From NCBI GenBank assembly GCA_900473045.1, contig UCKS01000027.1, positions 1-64,000 on the forward strand: a stretch of 64,000 nt of DNA, written 5' to 3'. The number at the start of each line of letters is the position of its first letter. The stretch's first letter is position 1. The notes beneath the pieces were generated by a model. That model did not search any database and was not told the origin of the DNA. It saw only the letters and a list, made by a program, of their open reading frames with translations. This DNA is from Hyphomicrobiales bacterium. GTDB taxonomy: Bacteria > Pseudomonadota > Alphaproteobacteria > Rhizobiales > Rhizobiaceae. A program made the translations under genes and the position numbers. Shown one piece after another: positions 1-8,664 of this stretch.

Positions 1-123
1 CTCCACCGCCTTACCGGCTTCACGCCGTCCATTTCAGTGGAAGAGGGCGTGCGCCGCTTCGTCGAATGGTATCGCGCCGACATGGTGGCGACAGGGGCAC
101 CAGATGATCCGCAGCATCCTTGA
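1..123 (+). CDS. NAD-dependent sugar epimerase, C-terminal end (partial)
   Basis: An open frame enters from the left edge and ends at a TGA at 121-123. The 40 visible residues include the tail motif TPSISVEEGVRRFVEWYR, which matches the C-terminus of extended short-chain dehydrogenase/reductase epimerases such as UDP-glucuronate 4- or 5-epimerases, where the last helix carries this 'GV..FV.WY' signature. The substrate cannot be told from the tail. The next gene starts 20 bases before this stop, so the two are translationally linked. The product call rests on a short motif only. Confidence 0.6.
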   Translation, partial: LHRLTGFTPSISVEEGVRRFVEWYRADMVATGAPDDPQHP

Positions 124-880
124 CTTAATGCGCGGCGGCGCTCAAGCGCCATTGCCGGAACAACGACGGAAGCTGCTCTTCGACAAGGCTCCCGACCATA
201 TCTATGCGGTCGGCGATGTGCACGGTTACGATGACACGCTGGGCCGGCTGGAAGACCTGATCGTTGCTGATGGCGCCAAGCGCGCCGGTACCAAATGGCT
301 GGTCATGCTCGGTGATTACGTCGATCGCGGACCGAAATCGTCCGCGGTGCTCAACCGGCTGACCACCCGGCCACTTGTTGGTATTCGCCGCATCTGCCTG
401 ACCGGAAATCATGAGGCGGTCATGCTCGATTTTCTCGGCAATCCCTCAGCCGATCACCAATGGCTGAGATTGGGGGGCATGGAGACACTCGCTTCATACG
501 GGCTGAACACGCTTCCGGCCAACCGCGAGGAACAGAAAAAGCTGTTGCGGTCTCTTGTTCCCGTCGCCCATGTCGCCTTTCTCGAATCCCTGCCGTCGAT
601 GCTGCAGGTCCCCGGTTATTGTTTCGTCCATGCGGGTTTGAAAAAGGGCGTGGCAATGGCCGACCAGAAGGACGCTGACCTCCTGTGGCTGCGCCCAGCC
701 GCTTCAGACACCAACGCCGCTGCCAACGGCCTCGTCACGGTGCACGGCCACACACCGGTGGCGCAGGTCGAGATCGGTGCGGGGCGTATCAATGTCGATA
801 CCGGTATCTATATGAGCGGCATCTTGTCGGCCGTGCGCCTTTCCCGCCACGAGCCACCGGAAATCATCCAGAGCCGCTGA
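104..880 (+). CDS. PPP-family metallophosphoesterase (serine/threonine phosphatase-like)
   Basis: The 258-residue product carries the calcineurin-like phosphoesterase metal-binding motifs in order: GDVHG at 37-41, GDYVDRG at 70-76, GNHE at 101-104, a His in FVHAG near 176 and HGHTP at 214-218. Together these bind two metal ions and the phosphate, as in bacterial PPP phosphatases and diadenosine tetraphosphatase relatives. It is cytoplasmic with no signal peptide or membrane segment. Its ATG at 104 overlaps the end of the epimerase gene, which suggests one transcript and perhaps a role tied to surface polysaccharide synthesis, but the true substrate is unknown. Confidence 0.85.
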   Translation: MIRSILDLMRGGAQAPLPEQRRKLLFDKAPDHIYAVGDVHGYDDTLGRLEDLIVADGAKRAGTKWLVMLGDYVDRGPKSSAVLNRLTTRPLVGIRRICLTGNHEAVMLDFLGNPSADHQWLRLGGMETLASYGLNTLPANREEQKKLLRSLVPVAHVAFLESLPSMLQVPGYCFVHAGLKKGVAMADQKDADLLWLRPAASDTNAAANGLVTVHGHTPVAQVEIGAGRINVDTGIYMSGILSAVRLSRHEPPEIIQSR

Positions 881-902
881 GCGCACTCATCAATCAGGCA
901 GA

Positions 903-2060
903 TCAGAGCAATCCACGCGCAGCCAGATTGCGCATCAAGGCCGAAGGACCGAACGTCCAGGGCGGGCATTCGGTCGAGAGCCGCACCGTGTTGGTCAGCG
1001 ATCCCAACTCGGCATTCGCGATCGTCACGACATCGCCGATCTTGTGGGTGAACCCCTGCCCCGGCGCATCGCGGTCTTCGACGGGCGCAAACAGCGTGCC
1101 CATGAACAGCACAAGGCCATCGGGATATTGATGATGGCGGCCGATGGTCTGGGAAACCAGATCGAGCGGATCGCGGCTGATTTCCCGCATCGTGCTTGCG
1201 CCCTTCAGGACAAACCCGTCGGGACCGTTGATGGTCAGCGACAGGTCAGCCCGGCGCACGTCGTCGATCGAGTAGGTATCGTCGAACAGACGGATGAATG
1301 GACCGATGGCGGACGAGGCGTTGTTGTCCTTGGCCTTGCCGAGCAGCAGCGCTGAGCGCCCCTCGACATCGCGCAGGTTGACGTCGTTGCCGAGCGTCGC
1401 CCCCTTGACACGGCCCTGGCTATCGACGGCGAGCACGATCTCCGGCTCGGGATTGTTCCATTTCGAGATCGGATGCAGCCCGACCGACGCGCCCCAGCCG
1501 ACCGAGGCCAAAACCTGCGCCTTGGAAAACACCTCCGCATCCGGGCCGATGCCGACTTCCAGATATTGCGACCAGACGCCGACCTCGATCAGCGCTGCTT
1601 TCACCTTGGCCGCTTCCGGCGAGCCCGCCTTCAGGTCGCGCAGGCTGTCACCGATAATCGCGGTAACGCGTTCGCGCATCGTTTCGGCCAGCGCCGGATT
1701 GCCGGCCGCCTTTTCCTCGATGACCCGCTCGATCATCGACCGGGCAAAGGTAACGCCGCAGGCCTTGACCGCCTGCAGGTCGCATGGGGCAAGCAGATGG
1801 ATGCGCGAGAGATCGCCGGCGGCCTCCACCGAGGCGGCCATGACAGCCTCAAGGCTGGACAGCCGCTCGCCCTGACGAGCCGACAGAAACCCGACGGGAT
1901 CGTCGAGCTCCAGAAGGTCACGCATCGTCGGCACTTCTTTCGACGTGATGTCGATGAGATCGCCGCCGCGCAGAACCACCAGCGCCGGACCCGCAACATC
2001 GGGCCGCCAGACGCGCCCGGCGAATGTTCCCGTTGCAAACACCTCGTTGGCCGATGTCAT
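903..2060 (-). CDS. fumarylacetoacetate hydrolase family protein
   Basis: The 385-residue product has the FAH-fold C-terminal half with the acidic metal ligands spread through 'VGIGPDAEVF', 'PEPEIVLAVDSQG' and 'GNDVNLRD', typical of enzymes that cleave or hydrate 2-oxo acid intermediates in aromatic or sugar-acid catabolism. An in-frame extension reaches 2120, but the ATG at 2060 is preceded by GGGGAGGG at good spacing and is preferred. It stands alone on the minus strand between the phosphatase and a TMEM43-like gene, so the pathway is not indicated by neighbours. The family is certain; the exact reaction is not. Confidence 0.85.
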   Translation of the reverse strand: MTSANEVFATGTFAGRVWRPDVAGPALVVLRGGDLIDITSKEVPTMRDLLELDDPVGFLSARQGERLSSLEAVMAASVEAAGDLSRIHLLAPCDLQAVKACGVTFARSMIERVIEEKAAGNPALAETMRERVTAIIGDSLRDLKAGSPEAAKVKAALIEVGVWSQYLEVGIGPDAEVFSKAQVLASVGWGASVGLHPISKWNNPEPEIVLAVDSQGRVKGATLGNDVNLRDVEGRSALLLGKAKDNNASSAIGPFIRLFDDTYSIDDVRRADLSLTINGPDGFVLKGASTMREISRDPLDLVSQTIGRHHQYPDGLVLFMGTLFAPVEDRDAPGQGFTHKIGDVVTIANAELGSLTNTVRLSTECPPWTFGPSALMRNLAARGLL

Positions 2061-2315
2061 GCCGTCCCTCCCCGAACCAATTTCACGGCCGCAAGATACA
2101 AGCCGCCGGATTACGGACAAGGTGCGAAATGGAAAAACAACTCTGCTTGCAGGGAATGAGTGCCGCTAAATTTTCGCGAATGCCCCAAAGAGTGTTCACC
2201 GAAGGGCAGGGTCGGCATATTTAATTTTACTGATTTTCTGATAGCAGGTGTTTCGACGAATAAGCGTGCCGAACCAACCGTTAGTCGGATGGGCACCAGC
2301 AGAGGGACGAGGGGC

Positions 2316-3500
2316 ATGAGCTTTACGGAAACAACTACAAAATCGTGGTTTTCAAAACTGAAAAGCGGCCTTGCCGGGCTGGTGATCGGCCCGGTCCTGG
2401 TGATCGGAATGATCTGGCTTTTGTCCTGGAACGAAGGCCGCTCCGTCCAGACTTATCGCGCGCTGGTGGAAGGTTCCGGCATCGTCGTTTCGATCGACAA
2501 CGGAAGCGTAGACCCGGCCAATGAAGGCAAGCTCGTTCATGTGTCCGGCCCGGTCAAACCGGACGGCACGCCCGAGGATCCGATGCTGGGCGTTTCGGCA
2601 GAGGGTGCAGCGGGCCTCAACCGCCAGGTCGAGATGTACCAGTGGATCGAAGACAGCAAGAGCGAGACCCAGAAGACACTCGGCGGCGGCGAAGAAACCG
2701 TCACCACCTACAGCTACAAGAAGGAATGGCGTCCGCGCCCGGTCGATTCCTCCGATTTCAAGCAGAGCGACCAGCACCAGAACCCCGAGATGCCGATCGA
2801 GGGTGACCGCTTCACCGTGGCGACGGCAACGCTCGGAGCGTTTACCGTCGATGGCAAGGCCGTTGCCAATCTCGGCACGGAAAGCCCGGTCAAGCTCTCG
2901 CCCGATGTCATCAGCCAGGTCACCGCTGCGATCGGTTCCGACAAGCCGGTCAACGCCAATGGCACCACAATCTACGTGTCACAGAACCGGCAGAACCCGG
3001 CTATCGGCGACCTGCGCATCAGTTTCAGCCGCGAAGACATCGCCGAAGCCAGCTTCGTTGGTGCGCAGAAGGGTGCAAACGTCACAGGCTACAAAGCCAC
3101 AAACGGCCGCGAGCTGTTCCTGAGCGCCGCCGGAAAGGTCGATGCACCGCAGATGTTCGACGCTGCCCAGAGCGAGAATACCCTGATTACCTGGCTTATT
3201 CGCGGCGGCGGATTGCTCGGCATGTTCATCGGCTTTGCCCTGGCGCTGTCGATCCTTGGTATCATCGCCGATGTCATTCCGTTCGTCGGCTCGATCGTCG
3301 GCTTCGGCACCTCCGTCATCGCGATCATCCTGACGCTCATCCTAGGGCCGCTGGTCATCGCCATCGCCTGGATCGCCTACCGGCCGGTGCTGGCCATCGC
3401 CATCATCGCCGCCGGCGTCCTGCTCGCCGCCGGACTGATCTATCTGAGGCGCAACAAGACGGTTGCCGCACAAGTGCCAACGACGCTCGGCCGGGCCTGA
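2316..3500 (+). CDS. TMEM43 family membrane protein
   Basis: The 394-residue product has one N-terminal membrane segment (about residues 19-36, LVIGPVLVIGMIWLLSW), a long non-membrane domain of about 260 residues and three to four hydrophobic segments at the C-terminus (from about residue 305). This layout and the motif SWNEGR after the first segment are those of the TMEM43/LUMA family, whose bacterial role is unknown. The start at 2316 follows GACGAGGGGC; an in-frame extension to 2160 has no ribosome site and is not used. A long hairpin follows the stop. Confidence 0.8.
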   Translation: MSFTETTTKSWFSKLKSGLAGLVIGPVLVIGMIWLLSWNEGRSVQTYRALVEGSGIVVSIDNGSVDPANEGKLVHVSGPVKPDGTPEDPMLGVSAEGAAGLNRQVEMYQWIEDSKSETQKTLGGGEETVTTYSYKKEWRPRPVDSSDFKQSDQHQNPEMPIEGDRFTVATATLGAFTVDGKAVANLGTESPVKLSPDVISQVTAAIGSDKPVNANGTTIYVSQNRQNPAIGDLRISFSREDIAEASFVGAQKGANVTGYKATNGRELFLSAAGKVDAPQMFDAAQSENTLITWLIRGGGLLGMFIGFALALSILGIIADVIPFVGSIVGFGTSVIAIILTLILGPLVIAIAWIAYRPVLAIAIIAAGVLLAAGLIYLRRNKTVAAQVPTTLGRA

Positions 3501-3521
3501 AAGCCCCGGGCCATCCGGATG

Positions 3522-3564
3522 AGCAAACGGCCCGTGGCGGGTAAACCGTCACGGGCCGTTTGCT
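3522..3564 (+). terminator. strong hairpin after the TMEM43-like gene
   Basis: Inverted arms of 15 bases (3522-3536 and 3550-3564, core CAAACGGCCCGTG / CACGGGCCGTTTG) enclose a 13-base loop just downstream of the stop codon. There is no clear T-run, so it may stop transcription weakly or stabilise the mRNA end. Confidence 0.6.
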
Positions 3565-3653
3565 GTCTGCATGTGCCTGCATTCGCCAATACCGCCTTGG
3601 CCTGTTAGGTTCGCTCCCCGATCCCACCCCTGAAAGAGACGGTAGCAGGCCTC

Positions 3654-4442
3654 ATGTTTCTCGCATCAAAACTGTTCTGGCTGCTTGCCCAGCCTCTATC
3701 GCTGGTCTTCATTCTCCTGGTGTTGAGTTTCCTTCTCGCTGCCGCCGGCTTTCGGCGGCTGTACCGGTTCCTGTCCGGGCTTGCCGCCACCTTGCTTTTC
3801 CTCACCCTGTTCACCAGCACCGGCGCCGTTGCGCTTCAGGTGCTGGAAAACCGCATCGCAAGGCCCGCAAGCCTGCCGGCTGATCTCTCCTGCATCATCA
3901 TTCTTGGTGGCGCGTTCGAGAACGAGGTGATTGCCAAGCGGGGCGGTATCGAGCTCAACCAGGCGGCGGACCGCTTCGTCGAGGGCCTGAAACTGGCGCA
4001 ATCGTATCCAGCCGCGCGGATTCTGGTCTCGGGCGGCGACGGCTCGTTCAGCGGGCGATATGATGGTGATGCGCAGACATCCGAAACCTTCTTCTCGACC
4101 TTCGGCATCGCCCCCGAGCGGCTGCTCCGCGAAGACCAGTCGCGCACCACCTTCGAGAATGCAGCCAATACGAAACAGTTGCTGGAAGAAAACGGGTTGT
4201 CGAACTGCGCCCTCATTACCTCCGCTTTCCACATGCCGCGCTCCGTTGGCCTGTTTCGCAAACTTGGGATCGACGTTACGCCATGGCCGGTGGACTATCG
4301 CACCAGCGGCGATGCGACCCTTCGCCCCGATTTCAGCCAGCCCTCCTTGAACGCGCAGTTGACGACAACGGCAATGCGCGAATGGACGGGCCTGCTCGCC
4401 TATTTCATCAGCGGCCGCACGCACGTTCTGTTTCCGCAGTAG
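3654..4442 (+). CDS. YdcF family protein (DUF218)
   Basis: The 262-residue product begins with two hydrophobic segments (about 3-27 and 32-55) and continues with a DUF218/YdcF domain on the outer side of the membrane: IIILGGAFE near 81-90, SGGDGSFSGR near 124-133, a conserved RTTFENA near 164-170 and ITSAFHMPRS near 188-197. Relatives such as SanA, YdcF and ElyC are linked to cell-envelope integrity and lipid-carrier metabolism. The gene is transcribed in the same direction as its neighbours but with separate spacing. Function beyond envelope association is not known. Confidence 0.8.
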   Translation: MFLASKLFWLLAQPLSLVFILLVLSFLLAAAGFRRLYRFLSGLAATLLFLTLFTSTGAVALQVLENRIARPASLPADLSCIIILGGAFENEVIAKRGGIELNQAADRFVEGLKLAQSYPAARILVSGGDGSFSGRYDGDAQTSETFFSTFGIAPERLLREDQSRTTFENAANTKQLLEENGLSNCALITSAFHMPRSVGLFRKLGIDVTPWPVDYRTSGDATLRPDFSQPSLNAQLTTTAMREWTGLLAYFISGRTHVLFPQ

Positions 4443-4536
4443 CCAACATACGCTTTAAGACCCGCCGTTGACGCGACCACCTCATTGTGGTCCTTCTCGC
4501 ATTTCTGGCGGGCTCGATTTTCTGCAGAGGGGAAAA

Positions 4537-5172
4537 ATGCCGATCCTGGAAATTCTCGATTATGCCGGGGTGGCAGTGTTTGCTGCGACAGGCGCACTAT
4601 CCGCTTCGCGCAAACAGCTGGATATTATCGGCTATATCTTCCTGGCATCGGTTACCGGCATCGGCGGCGGCACGTTGCGCGATGTCATCCTTGGTGCGAC
4701 GCCGGTTTTCTGGGTCACCAATCCGATTTACCTGCTCGTCTGCGGCTGCATGGGCCTACTGGTATTCTTCTCTGCCCATATGATGGAATCGCGCTACAAG
4801 TTTCTCGTCTGGCTCGATGCCATCGGGCTCTCGGCCTATAGCGTCATGGGTGCCGCCAAGGGGCTTGCAGCGACCGGCTCGCCCATCGTTGCTCTTGTCA
4901 CCGGCATGCTGACCGCGACATTCGGCGGCATCCTGCGCGATCTGCTTGCGGGCGAGCAATCGGTCCTGCTGCGTCCGGAAATCTATGTCACGGCTGCGCT
5001 TGCCGGCGCAGGTGTCTTTACAGGCGCCACATGGTTCGGAGCCTCGCTGCTGATTGCCTCGACGCTTGGCGTACTCACCGCCTTTGTGGTGCGCGGTGGT
5101 GCATTGCGATATGGCTGGACACTGCCGACCGGAGACCCGAGGCCCGGCCGTGATCCCGACGACGTTATGTAA
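4537..5172 (+). CDS. TRIC/UPF0126 family membrane channel protein
   Basis: The 211-residue product has about seven hydrophobic segments and the two-fold repeated glycine-rich motif of the UPF0126/YicG family, GIGGGTLRDVILG near 45-57 and FGGILRDLLAG near 129-139. Prokaryotic members form trimeric potassium-selective channels related to animal TRIC channels. The ATG at 4537 follows AGAGGGG and gives the expected family length. The physiological role in bacteria is not settled. Just after the stop there is a short direct repeat of GACGTTATGTAACGTC. Confidence 0.85.
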   Translation: MPILEILDYAGVAVFAATGALSASRKQLDIIGYIFLASVTGIGGGTLRDVILGATPVFWVTNPIYLLVCGCMGLLVFFSAHMMESRYKFLVWLDAIGLSAYSVMGAAKGLAATGSPIVALVTGMLTATFGGILRDLLAGEQSVLLRPEIYVTAALAGAGVFTGATWFGASLLIASTLGVLTAFVVRGGALRYGWTLPTGDPRPGRDPDDVM

Positions 5173-5225
5173 CGTCGTTGACGACGTTATGTAACGTCAT
5201 CGTCGACATGATGTGGAAAAGAGAA

Positions 5226-5645
5226 TCAGCCGCGTTTGCGGCGCAGGCGGATGATCACGTCGACATGGGCAATTTCCATGCCTTCGGGCGGTTCAGGCAG
5301 ATTGCCGATCGTCAGGCTGCTGACCGGAATATCGAGTACCTCGTTGTGACCCTCGACGAAGAAATGGTGATGGTCGGAGACATTGGTGTCGAAATAGGTC
5401 TTGGCGCTTTCCACCGCCAGAACACGGATCATGCCGGCTTCGGTGAACTGGTGCAGCGTGTTGTAAACCGTCGCCAGCGACACCGGAACACCGGCAGTCA
5501 CCGCTTCTTCGTGCAATTCCTCGACAGTCAGGTGGCGATCGCCCTTGGCAAAGATCAGATCCGCAAGCGCCATGCGCTGACGCGTCGGCCTGAGGCCGGA
5601 GCGGCGCAGACGTTCTTCCGAACAGATCTCGATGGCAGTCGTCAT
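5226..5645 (-). CDS. irr: iron response regulator Irr (Fur family)
   Basis: The 139-residue product is a Fur-superfamily repressor with an N-terminal winged helix (RLRRSGLRPTRQRMALADLI, then the recognition helix VSLATVYNTLHQF near 54-66) and a C-terminal dimer domain. The HHH motif at 92-94 is the haem-binding cluster of Irr; the N-terminal Cys-Pro haem motif of Bradyrhizobium Irr is absent, as in other Rhizobiaceae. Irr represses or activates iron and haem genes when iron is scarce. The ATG at 5645 is chosen over an in-frame codon at 5684. It is divergent from fabA, a conserved rhizobial arrangement. A matching operator is present upstream of mbfA at 43.77 kb. Confidence 0.9.
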   Translation of the reverse strand: MTTAIEICSEERLRRSGLRPTRQRMALADLIFAKGDRHLTVEELHEEAVTAGVPVSLATVYNTLHQFTEAGMIRVLAVESAKTYFDTNVSDHHHFFVEGHNEVLDIPVSSLTIGNLPEPPEGMEIAHVDVIIRLRRKRG

Positions 5646-5965
5646 ACGGACGGATCCAGATTTCCAAGCTATTGCAGAATACACTTACAGAGCCGATATA
5701 ACTTTTGCCGAGATTGCTTTCAATAGTGAGCAAGCTCGCTGAAGGCATCAAGACGGTAAAAACCGCCTGATTCTTGGGGCAAAAGGCAATTATCTCTGGC
5801 TGTTGCAGCAGCCATCATGTATGCGACGGCGGAAATAGGCCTTGTGCTTGGCCAGACAGGAATATGCGAAACGACGCGCTTGGCTCATGCCGGAGCTTCA
5901 ATTCGTACCCATCTTGCTCTAAACCAAGTCAACCAAAAACGGATCTAGCGGGGAAACCACAGTTC

Positions 5966-6481
5966 ATGACGACCAGACAATCCAGCTTCGATTATGAAGA
6001 GATCCTGAAATGCGGTCGCGGCGAACTGTTTGGCCCGGGCAACGCCCAACTGCCCCTGCCTCCGATGCTGATGGTTCACCGCATCACCGATATTTCCGAA
6101 ACCGGCGGCGCCTTCGACAAGGGATACATCCGCGCCGAATACGACGTGCGTCCCGATGACTGGTATTTCCCTTGCCACTTCCAGGGCAATCCGATCATGC
6201 CTGGCTGCCTTGGCCTTGATGGCATGTGGCAGCTGACGGGATTCTTCCTCGGTTGGCTCGGCGAACCGGGCCGCGGCATGGCGCTCTCTACCGGCGAAGT
6301 GAAATTCAAGGGCATGATCCGCCCGGAAACCAAGCTTCTCGAATATGGCATCGACTTCAAGCGCGTCATGCGTGGCCGCCTCGTACTCGGTACGGCCGAT
6401 GGCTGGCTGAAGGCTGATGGCGAAACCATCTATCAGGCAACCGACCTTCGCGTCGGCCTGTCGAAAGAAAAAGCTGCCTGA
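5966..6481 (+). CDS. fabA: 3-hydroxydecanoyl-ACP dehydratase/isomerase FabA
   Basis: The 171-residue product has full FabA length and the catalytic motif [16 protein letters not shown] with His71 and Asp85. FabA dehydrates 3-hydroxydecanoyl-ACP and isomerises the trans-2 product to cis-3-decenoyl-ACP, the branch point to unsaturated fatty acids. It works with FabB encoded 47 bases downstream. The ATG at 5966 fits the family N-terminus; the long in-frame extension to 5774 is rejected. The roughly 320 bases between irr and fabA must hold both promoters. Confidence 0.97.
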   Translation: MTTRQSSFDYEEILKCGRGELFGPGNAQLPLPPMLMVHRITDISETGGAFDKGYIRAEYDVRPDDWYFPCHFQGNPIMPGCLGLDGMWQLTGFFLGWLGEPGRGMALSTGEVKFKGMIRPETKLLEYGIDFKRVMRGRLVLGTADGWLKADGETIYQATDLRVGLSKEKAA

Positions 6482-6528
6482 ACTGCGGCATAGCCGCACT
6501 CAGCTCGATTAAAGAAGAGGTCATCCAC

Positions 6529-7752
6529 ATGAGACGGGTTGTTGTCACGGGTCTGGGCATTGTTTCCTCGATCGGAAACGATGCACAGGAAGTCACCACG
6601 TCGCTGCGTGAAGCAAAATCCGGCATTTCGTTTTCGAACGATTTTGCCGAGCACGGCTTCCGGTGCCAGGTCTGGGGTGCGCCCAATCTCGACACGACCG
6701 ATCTTGTCGATCGCCGCGCCGCACGCTTCCTGTCGCAGGGCGGCATGTGGAACCACGTTGCAATGAAGCAGGCGATTGCCGACAGCGGCCTTGAAGACAA
6801 GGATGTTGGCGGCAACGAGCGCACCGGCATCATCATGGGTTCGGGCGGTCCGTCCACCCGCACGCTGATCGAAGCGGCTGAAATCACCCTGAAGAACAAC
6901 AGCCCCAAGCGCATCGGCCCGTTCGCCGTGCCGAAGGCGATGTCCTCGACTGCATCGGCGACGCTCGCCACCTGGTTCAAGATCCACGGCGTCAACTACT
7001 CGATCTCGTCGGCCTGCTCGACCTCGGCACACTGCATCGGCAATGCCATGGAAATGATCCAGTGGGGCAAGCAGGACGTGATGTTCGCCGGCGGTCACGA
7101 AGACCTCGACTGGACCATGTCGAACCTGTTCGACGCCATGGGCGCCATGTCCTCCAAGTACAATGACACGCCTTCGACCGCCTCGCGCGCCTATGACGTT
7201 TCCCGTGACGGCTTCGTCATCGCCGGTGGTGCGGGCGTCCTGGTTCTGGAAGAACTCGAACACGCCAAGGCCCGCGGCGCCAAGATCTATGCCGAAATCA
7301 CCGGTTATGGTGCGACATCCGACGGCTATGACATGGTTGCGCCGTCTGGCGAAGGTGCCATCCGCTGCATGCGCCAGGCACTGGCAACGGTGAAGGGCGA
7401 AGTCGACTACGTCAACACGCACGGCACCTCGACACCGGTTGGCGACAGCAAGGAAATCGGCGCCATCCGCGAAGTCTTCGGCGACAAGATCCCGCACATC
7501 CAGTCGACCAAGTCGCTGACCGGCCATTCGCTCGGCGCTGCCGGCGTGCAGGAATCGATCTATGGCCTGCTGATGATGCAGGCCGGCTTCATCGGCGAAA
7601 GCGCCCACATTACCGAACTCGACCCGGAATTCGACGGCGTGCCGATCGTGCGCAAGCGCATCGACAATGCCAAGATCGATACCGTTCTGTCGAACTCCTT
7701 CGGCTTCGGCGGCACCAATGCCACGCTCGTTTTCCAGCGCCATAACGGATAA
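6529..7752 (+). CDS. fabB: 3-oxoacyl-ACP synthase I FabB
   Basis: The 407-residue product is a type II thiolase-fold condensing enzyme. The catalytic triad is clear: Cys163 in SACSTSAH, His298 in NTHGTSTP and His333 in [11 protein letters not shown]. FabB extends cis-3-decenoyl-ACP and so commits FabA product to unsaturated fatty acids. An AAGAGG ribosome site precedes the ATG. It is the middle gene of fabA-fabB-fabI, with fabI starting four bases after its stop. Confidence 0.97.
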   Translation: MRRVVVTGLGIVSSIGNDAQEVTTSLREAKSGISFSNDFAEHGFRCQVWGAPNLDTTDLVDRRAARFLSQGGMWNHVAMKQAIADSGLEDKDVGGNERTGIIMGSGGPSTRTLIEAAEITLKNNSPKRIGPFAVPKAMSSTASATLATWFKIHGVNYSISSACSTSAHCIGNAMEMIQWGKQDVMFAGGHEDLDWTMSNLFDAMGAMSSKYNDTPSTASRAYDVSRDGFVIAGGAGVLVLEELEHAKARGAKIYAEITGYGATSDGYDMVAPSGEGAIRCMRQALATVKGEVDYVNTHGTSTPVGDSKEIGAIREVFGDKIPHIQSTKSLTGHSLGAAGVQESIYGLLMMQAGFIGESAHITELDPEFDGVPIVRKRIDNAKIDTVLSNSFGFGGTNATLVFQRHNG

Positions 7753-7756
7753 ATCC

Positions 7757-8563
7757 ATGACCGGTATCATGAACGGAAAGCGCGGCCTCATCATGGGGGT
7801 CGCCAACAGCCACTCCATCGCATGGGGCATCGCGCAGAAGCTGGCTGGCCAGGGCGCCGAGCTCGCGTTCACCTACCAGGGCGAAGCGCTCGGCAAGCGC
7901 GTCAAGCCGCTCGCCGCCGAACTCGGCTCCGACTTCGTCGTCCCCTGCGATGTCGAGGACATTGCCTCGGTGGATGCGACCATCGACGCGATCAAGGAGA
8001 CGTGGGGCAGGCTCGATTTCATCGTGCACGCCATCGGCTTTTCCGACAAGAACGAGTTGAAGGGCCTCTACGCCGACACCTCGCGCGAGAACTTTTCGCG
8101 CACCATGGTGATCTCCTGCTTCTCCTTCACGGAAATTGCCAAGCGCGCCGCAGGGTTGATGACCGATGGCGGTGCGATGCTGACGCTGACCTATGGCGGT
8201 TCCACCCGCATCATGCCGAACTACAACGTCATGGGCGTCGCGAAAGCCGCGCTGGAAGCATCCGTGCGCTATCTTGCTGGTGACTACGGTCCGCGTGGCA
8301 TCCGCGTCAACGCCATCTCCGCCGGCCCGATCCGCACATTGGCCGGTGCCGGCATTTCCGATGCCCGCGCCATGCTCTCCTGGCAGCAGAAGAACGCGCC
8401 GCTGCGCCGCACCGTCACCATCGAGGATGTCGGCAATTCGGCGCTCTACCTTCTCTCCGACCTCTCGAGTGGCGTCACCGGCGAGATCCACTATGTGGAC
8501 TCCGGCTACAACATCACGTCGATGCCGGCTCTCGATACGTTGGCCAAGGCGGACGCGGAGTAA
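7757..8563 (+). CDS. fabI: enoyl-ACP reductase (NADH) FabI
   Basis: The 268-residue product is a short-chain dehydrogenase of the FabI type. The nucleotide-binding start GVANSHSIAWGIA (14-26) and the active-site residues Tyr146, Tyr156 and Lys163 are in the standard spacing. It reduces trans-2-enoyl-ACP in the last step of each elongation round. The ATG at 7757 lies four bases after the fabB stop, so coupling is likely; a longer frame starting at 7667 would overlap fabB and is not used. Rhizobia often have more than one fabI. Confidence 0.95.
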   Translation: MTGIMNGKRGLIMGVANSHSIAWGIAQKLAGQGAELAFTYQGEALGKRVKPLAAELGSDFVVPCDVEDIASVDATIDAIKETWGRLDFIVHAIGFSDKNELKGLYADTSRENFSRTMVISCFSFTEIAKRAAGLMTDGGAMLTLTYGGSTRIMPNYNVMGVAKAALEASVRYLAGDYGPRGIRVNAISAGPIRTLAGAGISDARAMLSWQQKNAPLRRTVTIEDVGNSALYLLSDLSSGVTGEIHYVDSGYNITSMPALDTLAKADAE

Positions 8564-8664
8564 CATCCGGGCCGCCACCCTTTCCGTGCCTCTTGAATTT
8601 TGCATCTGCACTTGCCAGTTCAGAGCGCGCAAACCATCCAGATACACGTTGAGGACAGACACGC

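Noticed and set aside
5685-5965. An ICE box at the irr-fabA intergenic region
   Set aside because: I looked for TTTAGAA-N3-TTCTAAA-like palindromes and found only a partial CTCTAAA near 5917, without a second arm.
6433-7872. A 479-codon minus-strand frame opposite fabB
   Set aside because: Antisense shadow with low-complexity composition.
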